From positions 744,001 through 808,000 of the forward strand of contig NZ_CP007028.1 in assembly GCF_000512735.1 (NCBI RefSeq): DNA of 64,000 nucleotides, given 5' to 3'. Numbering within the stretch: the stretch's first letter is position 1; each line of letters opens with the position of its first letter. Below, one piece after another: positions 1-7,969 of this stretch. A program made the position numbers and the translations under genes. The notes beneath the pieces were generated by a model. That model had not been told where the DNA came from and searched no databases. It saw nothing but the letters and a program-made list of their open reading frames with translations. The stretch is from Thermocrinis ruber. GTDB taxonomy: Bacteria; Aquificota; Aquificia; Aquificales; Aquificaceae.

Positions 1-1032
1 TTAGAGGAAGCTTACAGGATAACAGAAGAGGAAAAGAAGAAGGTTATAGAACTGGGCGGACTTTTGGTCATTGGCACAGAAAGGCACGAATCAAGGAGGA
101 TTGACAACCAGCTGAGGGGTAGGGCGGGAAGACAAGGGGACCCCGGCGAATCCCGCTTTATCCTTTCCCTTGAGGACGACCTGCTCAGACTCTTTGGTGG
201 AGACAGAGTAAAAAAGATGATGGAGTTTCTCAAAATTCCCGAAGGGGAGCCCATAGAAAGCAGGATGGTAACAAAAGCAATCGAGAACGCACAAAAGAGG
301 ATAGAAGCCCAGAACTTTCAGATAAGGAAGCGTCTCTTGGAATACGACAACGTAGCAAACATCCAAAGGCAAGCAGTGTACAGTATGCGAAGGGACCTAC
401 TGGAAGGCAAGGACTTGGAAGAATACCTAAAGGAATGGACAGAGGACCTCTTGAACCAAAAGATCGCAGAGCTTTTACCAGAGGAAGAGCCAGAGCTTTG
501 GGACCTAAAACCTCTACAGGACTATCTGCGGGAGCTAGCAGGAAGGGATATAAACATTCCCAAGGTCAGGGATAAAGAAGAGCTCCTGGAAGTGCTCGTT
601 TCGGAGGTTTTAAAAATCTTGGAGGAGAAAAAAGAACAGTGGGGAGAAGCCCTCTTTAAGGAAATTCTCAAAACCATTGCCCTTTCTAACCTGGACCACC
701 TCTGGAGGGAACACCTTCACATCCTTGACAGACTCAGAGAGGGTATATACCTAAGGGGCTACGCTGCAAGGGACCCACTGGTAGAATACAAAAAGGAAGC
801 CTTCCTGCTCTTTGAGAACATGCTCTTTACCCTAAAGGAAAGGGTTCTGCAGGATCTGATTAGAGTTCAGATCGCCTCCCAAGAGGAGGTGGAGGAGCAG
901 GTAAGAAAGGAAGAGGAGGAGAGAGAAAGACTTTTAAAGTCAGCCATCTTTAGCGGTGCAGAAGGTAAGGCGGACAAACCCAAGAGAAAGACCCTAAAGG
1001 AGAGGCTCAGAGAAAAAAGGAAGGGTGTCTGA
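1..1032 (+). CDS. secA: Preprotein translocase ATPase SecA, C-terminal part (5' end outside window)
   Basis: The reading frame is open from base 1, so this is the last 343 residues of a longer protein. SecA is the cytosolic ATPase motor that pushes unfolded preproteins through SecYEG. The end of the second motor domain is visible in the motif LRGRAGRQGDPG (near bases 112-147). It is followed by the helical scaffold and wing regions, including a segment around bases 640-760 (DHLWREHLHIL). The C-terminus is Lys/Arg-rich and ends in REKRKGV. It lacks the usual cysteine-rich zinc tail (CxCx8CC/CH) that binds SecB in many bacteria. The 3' end overlaps the convergent tsaC-like gene by 39 bases. Identification is certain; the start cannot be seen. 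Confidence 0.96.
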   Translation, partial: LEEAYRITEEEKKKVIELGGLLVIGTERHESRRIDNQLRGRAGRQGDPGESRFILSLEDDLLRLFGGDRVKKMMEFLKIPEGEPIESRMVTKAIENAQKRIEAQNFQIRKRLLEYDNVANIQRQAVYSMRRDLLEGKDLEEYLKEWTEDLLNQKIAELLPEEEPELWDLKPLQDYLRELAGRDINIPKVRDKEELLEVLVSEVLKILEEKKEQWGEALFKEILKTIALSNLDHLWREHLHILDRLREGIYLRGYAARDPLVEYKKEAFLLFENMLFTLKERVLQDLIRVQIASQEEVEEQVRKEEEERERLLKSAIFSGAEGKADKPKRKTLKERLREKRKGV

Positions 1033-1656
1033 GAGCACAAGATCTCCCTTCTCCTGATAAAGGCGCACTATTTGAAGGACCTTTTCCTTTGGTACATTGC
1101 CCTCCCTTATGATCTTTATGGTTTTATGGCTGACAAACTTTACAATTGTGGAGGGCTTGCCCTCAAGCTTTGCCCCTCTCACATATAGGTCTACCTTATC
1201 TCCAAAGTAATCCATGGCCTCCTTTACATCCCTTGCGGGGGGCATACCTTCTGGGTTTGCACTGGGTGCTACCAGAGGTCCGCCGAACTTTTTCATAAGC
1301 TTTGTTATAAAGGTGCCCTGGATTGGAACCCGCAGTGCTATGCTTTTTCTCCATCGGGTCAGGTAGGTGGGTATGGTGGTCCTCTTTTGGAAGATAACCG
1401 TTATACCCAAGCTGAGGAGCGCAAAGCCGAGCTCTGGCATGAGTATGTCAAAGTTCAGGGCATCCTCCACCTTAGGAATTAGTACTATAAAGGGTCTGCC
1501 GGAGGGCCTTCTGAACTCGTAAAGCCTTTCCACCGCCTTTCTGTTGCCCGCGTCCGCCAGAAGCCCGTAAATGGTATCAGTGAGCGCACAGACAATGCCA
1601 CCTTCCCTTAGTACCTGAACCACTTTGTCTATATCCTTTGTGCTTACCACTTGCAT
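994..1656 (-). CDS. Sua5/YrdC/YwlC-family L-threonylcarbamoyladenylate synthase
   Basis: A 220-residue protein of the single-domain TsaC/YrdC size class. It joins threonine, bicarbonate and ATP into threonylcarbamoyl-AMP, the first step of the t6A37 modification of tRNAs reading ANN codons. Family signatures are an N-terminal TDTIYGL (the usual PTDTVYGL), FRRPSGRPF (the K/R-rich substrate loop), and APSANPEGMPPARD in the C-terminal half. The first two are slightly divergent, so a YciO-like paralogue is possible. It is convergent with secA (39-base overlap) and divergent from miaB, another tRNA-modification gene. A TATAAT box on the minus strand lies only 6 bases before the ATG, so the mRNA is probably leaderless. 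Confidence 0.85.
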   Translation of the reverse strand: MQVVSTKDIDKVVQVLREGGIVCALTDTIYGLLADAGNRKAVERLYEFRRPSGRPFIVLIPKVEDALNFDILMPELGFALLSLGITVIFQKRTTIPTYLTRWRKSIALRVPIQGTFITKLMKKFGGPLVAPSANPEGMPPARDVKEAMDYFGDKVDLYVRGAKLEGKPSTIVKFVSHKTIKIIREGNVPKEKVLQIVRLYQEKGDLVLSDTLPFFSEPLL

Positions 1657-1686
1657 ACGGATATTATAAGCTTTAATATTTTTCCT
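1657..1686. promoter_or_regulatory. Divergent, nearly leaderless promoters for the tsaC-like gene and miaB
   Basis: On the minus strand, TATAAT (1663-1668) sits 6 bases before the tsaC-like ATG. On the plus strand, TAATAT (1674-1679) sits 7 bases before the miaB ATG at 1687. Transcription normally starts 6-8 bases after the -10 box, so both mRNAs would begin at or within a few bases of the start codon. No Shine-Dalgarno sequence precedes either ATG. No clear -35 hexamer is seen. Confidence 0.55.
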
Positions 1687-2997
1687 ATGAAGTTCTACAT
1701 AAAGACCTTTGGCTGTCAGATGAACTTTAACGACTCGGAGAGGATAAAGGGTATTTTAAAGAGCCTGGGCTACGAGCAGGCCCGAAGCTACGAAGAGGCA
1801 GACATCATCCTTTTGAACACCTGCACCATCCGAGAAAAGCCCGACCAAAAGGTTTATTCTCACTTGGGAGAATACAAGAAGGTAAAGGAAAAGAACCCTA
1901 AGGCAATCATAGGTGTGTGTGGATGCTTAGCCCAACGGATGGGTGCGGAGCTTGTCAATAAGGCACCGGTGATAGACCTGATGTTCTCTTCTTTTAACAT
2001 CCATCAACTGCCCCAACTTATCCAGCAAGCACAGGCAGGCTACAAAGCCATAGCCATCCTGGAGGAACCTCCAGAGGATGAGGACAAGCTTTGGGAGTAT
2101 CCAACCGTCAGAGATAACCAATACTGCGCCTACGTAACGGTTATGAAAGGATGTGACAAAAATTGTACTTACTGCGTGGTGCCAAAGACCCGTGGAAGAC
2201 AAAGATCAAGGAGCCTACAGAGCATTCTCTCTGAAGTCAAAGCCCTGGTGGAGGATGGAGTAAAAGAGATCCATCTACTGGGGCAGAATGTGACCGCATG
2301 GGGACAAGACATTGGCATGCACTTTGCAGACCTTCTTTACGAAGTGGCCCAAGTGGAAGGCGTCCAAAGGATAAGGTTTACCACAGGACATCCTAAAGAT
2401 ATGGATGAGAGAATTGCGAAAGCAATGGGAGAAATACCAACCGTTTGCCCCCATGTGCATCTTCCCTTCCAAGCTGGCTCCAACAGGATCTTAGCCCTAA
2501 TGGACAGAGGCTACACAAAGGAGGAGTATTTGGAAAAAATCCAAATGCTGAGGGAGTATAAAAAGGGTATAACCTTCTCCACAGACGTTATCGTGGGCTT
2601 TCCCACTGAAACAGAGGAAGACTTTGAGCACACCCTTGACCTTTTGGAAAAGGTACGTTTTGAGCAGGTCTTTTCCTTTAAGTTCTCTCCAAGACCGGGC
2701 ACGCCCGCCTACTCTATGGAAGGACAGGTGCCGGATGATGTAAAAACCCAAAGAATGGCAAGGCTGTTGAACCTGCAAAAGAAAATACTATCCGAGATCG
2801 CCAAAGAATACGAGGGCACCATTCAGGAGGTGCTTCTGGAAAGCTACGAAAACGGAAAATTGGTGGGCAGAACTCTAACCAACAGGTGGGCTACACTTCA
2901 AGGTCCAGAGGAGCTTTTGGGCAAAACTGTGTTGGTACGAGTTGAAAAGGCAAATCCATACAATTTGGAATGCTCCTTGGTTTCAGTCCTTTCTTAG
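1687..2997 (+). CDS. miaB: tRNA-2-methylthio-N6-dimethylallyladenosine synthase MiaB
   Basis: A 436-residue methylthiotransferase that adds a methylthio group to i6A37 of tRNAs reading UNN codons, using two iron-sulfur clusters and S-adenosylmethionine. The N-terminal UPF0004 domain carries the three auxiliary-cluster cysteines (KTFGCQMN, LLNTCTIRE, GVCGCLAQR). The radical-SAM CxxxCxxC is CDKNCTYCVVPKTRG, and a C-terminal TRAM-like domain fills about the last 65 residues. The ATG at 1687 is chosen because homologues begin directly at the KFYIKTFGCQMN segment, and a -10 box stands 7 bases upstream. An earlier in-frame ATG at 1651 would only add 12 unconserved residues. The 3' end overlaps the convergent permease gene by 15 bases. 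Confidence 0.95.
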   Translation: MKFYIKTFGCQMNFNDSERIKGILKSLGYEQARSYEEADIILLNTCTIREKPDQKVYSHLGEYKKVKEKNPKAIIGVCGCLAQRMGAELVNKAPVIDLMFSSFNIHQLPQLIQQAQAGYKAIAILEEPPEDEDKLWEYPTVRDNQYCAYVTVMKGCDKNCTYCVVPKTRGRQRSRSLQSILSEVKALVEDGVKEIHLLGQNVTAWGQDIGMHFADLLYEVAQVEGVQRIRFTTGHPKDMDERIAKAMGEIPTVCPHVHLPFQAGSNRILALMDRGYTKEEYLEKIQMLREYKKGITFSTDVIVGFPTETEEDFEHTLDLLEKVRFEQVFSFKFSPRPGTPAYSMEGQVPDDVKTQRMARLLNLQKKILSEIAKEYEGTIQEVLLESYENGKLVGRTLTNRWATLQGPEELLGKTVLVRVEKANPYNLECSLVSVLS

Positions 2998-4119
2998 AAT
3001 TTCCACCACGCTTAGCTTGCTTGCCCTGTAAGAGGGAGCAAGGCTCGCCATCAGGGATATAAAGAGGGCTACAAAAAAGGTAATTGCCAGATCTGTGGGC
3101 TCTATGGCACAGGGAATGTGGTCCATTAAATACACATCCGCGGGCACCCTTATTAGCTTGTACTGATTTATCAGAAACTGCCCTACCAAAGCTAAAGTTA
3201 TACCAAAGAAGGCACCACCCAGGCCCAATATAATACCTTGCAACAAAAACGTCAGCATAATATCCTTTCTCTTAAAGCCGTAGGTTCTTAAGACCGCTAT
3301 GTCCCTTACCTTGTCCCTTACCTTTAGAAATAGCAAGCTTGTGATGTTAAAAGAGGACAGGGTGGTCATAAGCAAAAGCACAAAAAAGATGGCAACCTTT
3401 TCCAACTGCAGGGCGTTAAAGAGCTGTTGGTTCAGGTCTATCCATGAACGCACAATGGCAGAAAAGCCAAAGATATTCTCCACTTTCTTTTTTACCTCCT
3501 GGGCCTGGTATGGGTCTTTTAGGTATATTTCATAGCCCTTCATCTGCCAGCTGTCTCCAAAGAACTTTTCCGCCTCTTCTACCGGCATTGCCACCGTAAA
3601 ATAGTCCTGATGCATGGCACCCGTTTTTATAAACCCGGCTACCTTGAACTGCCCCACCTTTGGCACAAAGCCCAACGGAGTTCTAACACCAAGGGGAGAG
3701 ATTAAGACGACCTCCTGACCCTTTTCTATACCAAGAACGTCCGCAAGACCCTCTCCTACAAGGATGCCCTCTCCTTTTAAGTTTCTTAATCCCTTAACAC
3801 TGACCGCATGCACCCTCCCCTCCTTTGAAATCACTCCACTGTATAGGATCACATATTCTATCTTTTTTATCTCGGGCAGTTTTCTGAGCTCGTCCTCTTT
3901 TACTACAAAGTCATCGTTGAGTAGGCTAACTATAATATGAGGCGTAGTAGACAAAATTTTCTCCTTGAGAGCTTTTTGAAAACCCGAGAAGGCACCCATC
4001 GTAAGAAGCACCGCGCTTACACTTAGTGATATTCCCACAAAAGCTATTAGGGATATTACAAGAGTAGAACCCCTAACGCTTAAAAGATATCTGAGGGCAA
4101 GCTTGATCAACAGGTTCAT
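2983..4119 (-). CDS. LolC/LolE-type ABC transporter permease (FtsX/MacB-like)
   Basis: A 378-residue inner-membrane permease with the four-helix FtsX layout. One transmembrane segment lies near residues 17-40, followed by a periplasmic MacB_PCD-like domain of about 200 residues (for example VLISPLGVRTPLGFVPK), then three helices near residues 245-370. LolC/E subunits detach lipoproteins from the inner membrane and pass them to LolA, powered by LolD. The N-terminus (LALRYLLSVRGSTLVISLIAFVGISLSVSAVL) and C-terminus (SYRASKLSVVEILR) fit this family well. No LolD ATPase is adjacent. The gene follows the PilZ gene with a 4-base overlap and converges on miaB. LolC and LolE cannot be told apart here. 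Confidence 0.82.
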   Translation of the reverse strand: MNLLIKLALRYLLSVRGSTLVISLIAFVGISLSVSAVLLTMGAFSGFQKALKEKILSTTPHIIVSLLNDDFVVKEDELRKLPEIKKIEYVILYSGVISKEGRVHAVSVKGLRNLKGEGILVGEGLADVLGIEKGQEVVLISPLGVRTPLGFVPKVGQFKVAGFIKTGAMHQDYFTVAMPVEEAEKFFGDSWQMKGYEIYLKDPYQAQEVKKKVENIFGFSAIVRSWIDLNQQLFNALQLEKVAIFFVLLLMTTLSSFNITSLLFLKVRDKVRDIAVLRTYGFKRKDIMLTFLLQGIILGLGGAFFGITLALVGQFLINQYKLIRVPADVYLMDHIPCAIEPTDLAITFFVALFISLMASLAPSYRASKLSVVEILRKD

Positions 4120-4799
4120 AGAGACTTTAGTTTATCCAGTATTTCCCTTTGGCGTTTCATTATGTAGCTTCTGAGTTTTTTCAGGTCTGCGGGTTTAAGC
4201 TCAATCTTAAACCCAAGCCTAAAGTATATGCCCTCATCCTTACTCAGTATGTTTTTTAGCTCTCCGAGGGCAGAGATGCTACCTTCCTCGGGCAGTTCTA
4301 TTACCATAGAAAAGGTTTTATGGTAAGGCTCCACTTCGGAATTATTTAGCATAGAAAGAAGTTTAGTAACATCTTCCTTTGATAGCATTACACCCACACC
4401 ACTTTCGCTTACATCCACTGCTTTAGCAGAAACTATGCAATCCTCTCCAGCACAAAAGGAAACATACACAGGCTTGCTTTCTGAAGGTTCAACCCTTACA
4501 AACTCCCTTATAACCACGGGTGGAGGTGGGCTCACCATATTAACACGCAAAACCAGTTCGTCCCTAATGTTGCTGAATATATCACACTCAAGATACAACT
4601 CACCCAGCTTTACATACACCTTCTCATCACTGAAGGCCCGTTTGAACTTACAGTCAGAAAAGTCAAAGCTGATTAACCTATCAGGTACCGAGACCCATCT
4701 TACCTCCTGCTTAATCCTTACAGGTACCCCATGCCAAGTGGTAATAACTTCGTACTTTTCTCCCACCTTTATATTTTTCAGCAGTTCCGCCGTATCCAT
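4116..4799 (-). CDS. PilZ-domain protein, probable cyclic-di-GMP receptor (YcgR-like layout)
   Basis: A 227-residue protein whose first half resembles the YcgR N-terminal beta-rich domain and whose second half has PilZ character. The second half includes FVRVEPS, a short arginine-poor entry motif, then AKAVDVSESGVGVML, matching the D/NxSxxG motif that contacts c-di-GMP. The RxxxR motif is incomplete (one arginine at REFVRV), so binding may be altered. PilZ proteins couple c-di-GMP to motility, pili or secretion. A TTG at 4805 is possible, but the ATG at 4799 is preferred because a minus-strand TATAAT (4808-4813) lies 8 bases upstream. It overlaps the downstream LolC/E-like gene by 4 bases. 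Confidence 0.72.
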   Translation of the reverse strand: MDTAELLKNIKVGEKYEVITTWHGVPVRIKQEVRWVSVPDRLISFDFSDCKFKRAFSDEKVYVKLGELYLECDIFSNIRDELVLRVNMVSPPPPVVIREFVRVEPSESKPVYVSFCAGEDCIVSAKAVDVSESGVGVMLSKEDVTKLLSMLNNSEVEPYHKTFSMVIELPEEGSISALGELKNILSKDEGIYFRLGFKIELKPADLKKLRSYIMKRQREILDKLKSL

Positions 4800-4838
4800 G
4801 TGCAAAAATTATAAGCCAGCTATGATATAATACCCACG
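4800..4838. promoter_or_regulatory. Divergent near-leaderless promoter pair (PilZ gene / DUF420 gene)
   Basis: The minus-strand -10 box TATAAT at 4808-4813 lies 8 bases before the PilZ ATG. The plus-strand -10 box TATAAT at 4826-4831 lies 7 bases before the DUF420 ATG. The two boxes face apart within 39 bases, leaving no room for untranslated leaders and no Shine-Dalgarno sequence for either gene. Confidence 0.55.
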
Positions 4839-5258
4839 ATGGGCTATTCACTTTTAAACTACCTCAGCTTGATCACCATAGGCATAAGCGGTCTTTCCAT
4901 ATTGGCTGGACTGTTCTTCATCAAAAAGGGCAAGAGAGAAATCCACAAATTTTTCATGATCAACGCCTCCATCTTTGCTTTGGTATTTGTCTTACTCTAT
5001 GTGCTGAAAAGCATCCTTTACCCTCCACAGCCTTACACTGGACCCTACAGAGGGCTCTTCTTCTTCATACTATGGACGCATACCATTTTAGCCATAGTGA
5101 ATTTCCCCCTTGCGGTTATTACCATAAGGTATGCCTTTAAAAACATGTTTGAAAAGCATAGAAAAATCGCACCAATAACCGCCTTTGTTTGGCTTTATGT
5201 TGCCATAACTGGCTGGCTTATATACTTCTTCATGCAATGGCTCAATAAGAACGCCTAA
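4839..5258 (+). CDS. DUF420 family integral membrane protein
   Basis: A 139-residue protein with four predicted transmembrane helices (about residues 10-28, 40-62, 73-95 and 110-132). It has conserved family traits such as an early HKFFMI segment and an HTILAIVNFPL segment with histidine. DUF420 proteins (CtaM-like) are found near haem-copper oxidase assembly genes in other bacteria. A role in respiratory oxidase maturation is known only for relatives and is not shown by the neighbours here. The gene has its own TATAAT 7 bases before the ATG, and its end overlaps the convergent transglycosylase gene by 17 bases. Confidence 0.72.
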   Translation: MGYSLLNYLSLITIGISGLSILAGLFFIKKGKREIHKFFMINASIFALVFVLLYVLKSILYPPQPYTGPYRGLFFFILWTHTILAIVNFPLAVITIRYAFKNMFEKHRKIAPITAFVWLYVAITGWLIYFFMQWLNKNA

Positions 5259-5739
5259 ATTCTGAGACCTTGCTCAAAACCTTCCTCACGTAATCCCAGT
5301 TGTCCGCCTTTAAACCATTGTAGGCTTTAATTGCCATAATCCAGTTGCCAAACCTTTTGTAATTCTCGTAAAGGATCCTTGCCCCAATCTCTATGTTTAG
5401 CTCTGGATCATAAAGCTGTTCCGGGTCTGTGATTCCATACTCCTTCATCAAACTTAAATTATGCTGGTAATTGACTTGCATCAGTCCTCTGTCCTCGGTG
5501 CCATCCTTATTCTTGTTGTAAGCCCTTGGATTAAACCCGCTCTCCACGCTTATTATAGCCATGAGTATTTCCTTGGGTATCCCGTACTTTAATGAAGCCT
5601 TTTCCACCAATGCAGAAATGTTCGTCGTGTTTTTAACAGAAGAAACCTCCTCCAGAACCTTCTCAAAGCTTTCCCTTTCACTCTGTATATGCCATGCCCT
5701 TGTGGTCTTTAAGGGTAGATCACCCCACTCTATTCTCAC
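5242..5739 (-). CDS. Lytic transglycosylase (SLT domain)
   Basis: A short SLT/lysozyme-fold enzyme of about 165 residues that would cleave the MurNAc-GlcNAc bond of peptidoglycan with 1,6-anhydro ends. The catalytic glutamate lies in AIISVESGFNP, followed by RGLMQVN and the IGARILYENYKRFG and AIKAYNG motifs typical of family 1 transglycosylases. I chose the GTG at 5739, which overlaps the end of the upstream fur gene by 20 bases. The frame is open to an ATG at 5781, but that would overlap fur by 62 bases. No convincing signal peptide is seen with either start, so export is uncertain. The pairing with fur is probably just operon packing. Confidence 0.8.
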   Translation of the reverse strand: MRIEWGDLPLKTTRAWHIQSERESFEKVLEEVSSVKNTTNISALVEKASLKYGIPKEILMAIISVESGFNPRAYNKNKDGTEDRGLMQVNYQHNLSLMKEYGITDPEQLYDPELNIEIGARILYENYKRFGNWIMAIKAYNGLKADNWDYVRKVLSKVSEFRRSY

Positions 5740-6187
5740 GACGCTTCTCCTTACAATCACTGCAGATGCCAAATATTTCAAGGCGATGATTTATGGGCGT
5801 AAAGTCGTATTCTTCGCAAACTTTTTCCTGCAGTTGTTCTATTTCCTCTTTGTTGAACTCTATGATCTTGCCACACTCAACGCATATCAGATGTTCGTGA
5901 TGTTGCTTTCCTACCACAAACTCATAGATTGTCCTGTTGTTTAGCTTTATGACCTCCCTTATAGCCCCAAACTCCTGTAGTAATCGGACCGTCCTGTATA
6001 TGGTGGACCGTGATGCCACGTTTTTGTTTCGGGAAGAGATCCATCGGACCAAGTCCTCTATCTCAAAATGCGTGCCGTAGTTGGCGATCATATCAATTAT
6101 CTCAAAACGCCCTTTTGTTATCTTCCCACCCCTGCTTTTCAAAAACCTCTCAAAGTCCCTCTTTAGGTTCTCCAAGTCCCCCTGCAT
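5720..6187 (-). CDS. Fur-family metalloregulator (Fur/PerR type)
   Basis: A 155-residue repressor with an N-terminal winged helix (TKGRFEIIDMIA, SRSTIYRTVRLLQEFG) and a metal-binding dimer domain. The metal motifs are HHEHLICVECGKIIEF and HRLEIFGICSDCKE, giving the CxxC pairs of a structural zinc site and the HHxH sensor ligands. I cannot decide between Fur (iron) and PerR (peroxide) from the sequence. It stands first in a minus-strand unit with the transglycosylase and is preceded by an inverted-repeat operator overlapping its own promoter. This suggests autoregulation. Confidence 0.88.
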   Translation of the reverse strand: MQGDLENLKRDFERFLKSRGGKITKGRFEIIDMIANYGTHFEIEDLVRWISSRNKNVASRSTIYRTVRLLQEFGAIREVIKLNNRTIYEFVVGKQHHEHLICVECGKIIEFNKEEIEQLQEKVCEEYDFTPINHRLEIFGICSDCKEKRRENRVG

Positions 6188-6194
6188 GCACTTA

Positions 6195-6226
6195 AATATA
6201 TATCAAATGAGTTTCATTTTCAATGA
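6195..6226 (-). promoter_or_regulatory. fur promoter with candidate Fur/PerR operator
   Basis: Three alternating half sites, AATGA (6206-6210), TCATT (6214-6218) and AATGA (6222-6226), are each separated by exactly 3 bases, giving two overlapping palindromes. They cover the -35 area of a minus-strand promoter whose -10 box TATATT occupies 6195-6200, 7 bases before the fur ATG. The arrangement resembles overlapping Fur-box repeats of A/T-rich NATNAT-like units. Binding by this Fur is inferred from position. Confidence 0.5.
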
Positions 6227-7270
6227 TTAATCCTCCCAATACTCCTTAAAAGCAATCCAAGTCTTTTTTATCCTATCCTCCAAGGCATTCCATTCTTTCA
6301 TATATTTCTTCCTCTTTAAGCTTGCCCTTCTGAGGGTTTCGCCAAAGATGTCTTCTGATAGCTCTTCAAAATCCTCCGGAGAACCTTCCAAGATGGCATC
6401 TGCGCACATGCTTCCAGAGAGCACTGCGTTTGCTATGCCACCCCCTGTTATGGGATGGCAAAATCCTGCCGCATCACCCACCAACATAACCCTGTCTCGG
6501 ACCACCTTTAAAAGTCCCTCTGCAGGGATCCATCCACCCGTTCTCTTAAGGATTTTATTCTCCACAAAACCCTCTGCCACAACCTCTGTAAAGAACCTCT
6601 TCAAAGCGTCCATCACATTTATTCCAAAGCTTGGGTCCAAGCCCACTCCCACGTTGGCAGTAGAGCCCTTTGGAAAGAGCCATCCATAGCCCCCGGGTAT
6701 GTAGTCCTTAAAGAAGATGAGAAGGTCTTCCACAGGAACCTTCAAAGGCGCAGTGATCTGGGCAGTGGTTAAAAAGTCTTTGGTATGTTCTCCCGTTAGG
6801 ATGCTTACCCTTGAGCGTGGTCCATCCGCACCTATCAAAAGCCCAAACTCCACCACAAGCCTTTCCCTTGTGTCTATGTTCTCCAGTAGGGCATACTTTC
6901 CTTCTAGGGCCAAAAACCGGGTTCTGAGCATATACTCCGCACCGTTCTGGAGGGCTAAAAGGTGTATTTTGTAATCAAAAATTTCCCTGTTTAGAACAAA
7001 GCCCGGAGAGTCCATGGAGACCATTTCCCCCCAGGGAGTAAAATGCACCATCTTATTTACCCTTTGGGCTATGGCTTCCTCGTCAAAGAACTCTTTAAAT
7101 TGATGATAGAGCTGTATGGGAACGAACTCCGCACACTGAACGGGCGTACCTATTTTTCTCTTGAAATCCACCACCAAAACCTTTGCACCCCCCTTTGCCA
7201 GCTTGTAGGCAGTGGTTGATCCTGCCGGTCCTCCACCTACCACTAAAAATTCACACTTAAGCCTTCTCAT
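6227..7270 (-). CDS. Geranylgeranyl reductase family FAD-dependent oxidoreductase
   Basis: A 347-residue flavoprotein with an N-terminal Rossmann motif (VVGGGPAGSTTAYKLA), a mid-protein GADGPRS motif and a C-terminal GDAAGFCHPITGGGI motif. All three are typical of the geranylgeranyl reductase/PHBH group. Relatives saturate isoprenoid double bonds in chlorophyll, archaeal lipids or quinone side chains. In Aquificales, a role in making partly reduced quinones or lipids is conceivable but not shown. It ends only 1 base beyond the fur operator and overlaps the HU gene by 14 bases, suggesting co-transcription with the HU-lptA-lptC block upstream. Confidence 0.85.
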   Translation of the reverse strand: MRRLKCEFLVVGGGPAGSTTAYKLAKGGAKVLVVDFKRKIGTPVQCAEFVPIQLYHQFKEFFDEEAIAQRVNKMVHFTPWGEMVSMDSPGFVLNREIFDYKIHLLALQNGAEYMLRTRFLALEGKYALLENIDTRERLVVEFGLLIGADGPRSRVSILTGEHTKDFLTTAQITAPLKVPVEDLLIFFKDYIPGGYGWLFPKGSTANVGVGLDPSFGINVMDALKRFFTEVVAEGFVENKILKRTGGWIPAEGLLKVVRDRVMLVGDAAGFCHPITGGGIANAVLSGSMCADAILEGSPEDFEELSEDIFGETLRRASLKRKKYMKEWNALEDRIKKTWIAFKEYWED

Positions 7271-7538
7271 TGAGCCTTTCCAAGAGCCTTTTTGAGGGTT
7301 TAAACCTAACGGTGTATCTCTCTCCTACAAAAAACTCTATCCCATTCCTTGGGTTCTTCACAAAGGTGCCCTTTAGTTTTTTCAGTTTGAGAACCCCAAA
7401 GCCCCTCATTTCTATTCTCTTACCACTCATTAGAACTTCCACCATGCTTTCTAAAATGCACTCCACAAGCTGTTTTGCGCTTGCCCTATCCAAGTTAAAC
7501 TCCTTTGAAACTTTGTCTATAAGCTGGCTTTTGTTCAT
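7257..7538 (-). CDS. HU/IHF-family nucleoid DNA-binding protein
   Basis: A 93-residue basic protein with the standard HU/IHF fold: a helical N-terminus (MNKSQLIDKVSKEF), a beta-arm region with KNPRNGIEFFVGERYTVRFKPSK, and length matching the family. It bends and compacts DNA as a dimer. The G-F-G-x-L segment (MRGFGVLKL) and the arm proline (KNPRNG) are present. It overlaps lptA by 4 bases upstream and the reductase gene by 14 bases downstream. HU and IHF cannot be separated here. Confidence 0.92.
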   Translation of the reverse strand: MNKSQLIDKVSKEFNLDRASAKQLVECILESMVEVLMSGKRIEMRGFGVLKLKKLKGTFVKNPRNGIEFFVGERYTVRFKPSKRLLERLNEKA

Positions 7539-7969
7539 TTTTTCTCCTTCTCTTCCACATAAAAGCTTCTAACCCTTTTGTTTTTGCTTATAGCTATAGC
7601 CCTTTCCTCCTTTCTGTAATAGACGATCTCGTCTGCCTCCACAAAGTTGGGTCCCTCTTCTATCCTTGCGTTGCCTACAAGTTGTACAATATCCTTTTTG
7701 AAGTCATAGAACGCTTTATCTGCTTTTGCAGTCCTTTTTCCGTCCATGTAAAAAACTTTACCTTCCGCTTCTGCAGAGTTTGCTTTTCTGTTTTCATCCA
7801 AGTAGATTATCACTTTATCGGCGGTAAGCAACTCATTGCCCTTGGTGATTTTAACATTCCCTATGTAAACTATGCTGTTCTTTTCATAGACCATCTTATC
7901 AGCCTCTGCCAGTATTGGCTGAGAGTAAGCAAAAATAAACAGTATTAACAGGAAAAGTAGACTTTTCAT
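7535..7969 (-). CDS. lptA: LptA/OstA-like periplasmic lipopolysaccharide transport protein
   Basis: A 144-residue secreted protein with a clear signal peptide (MKSLLFLLILFIFAYSQPILA) followed by OstA-type beta-jellyroll repeats (ELLTADKVIIYLDE, RTAKADKAFYDFKK, NFVEADEIVYYRK). LptA oligomers bridge the periplasm and carry LPS from LptC to the outer-membrane LptD/E complex. It overlaps lptC by 4 bases upstream and the HU gene by 4 bases downstream. The lptC-lptA order and nearby kdsC match LPS export and Kdo clusters in other Gram-negative bacteria. Confidence 0.85.
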   Translation of the reverse strand: MKSLLFLLILFIFAYSQPILAEADKMVYEKNSIVYIGNVKITKGNELLTADKVIIYLDENRKANSAEAEGKVFYMDGKRTAKADKAFYDFKKDIVQLVGNARIEEGPNFVEADEIVYYRKEERAIAISKNKRVRSFYVEEKEKK

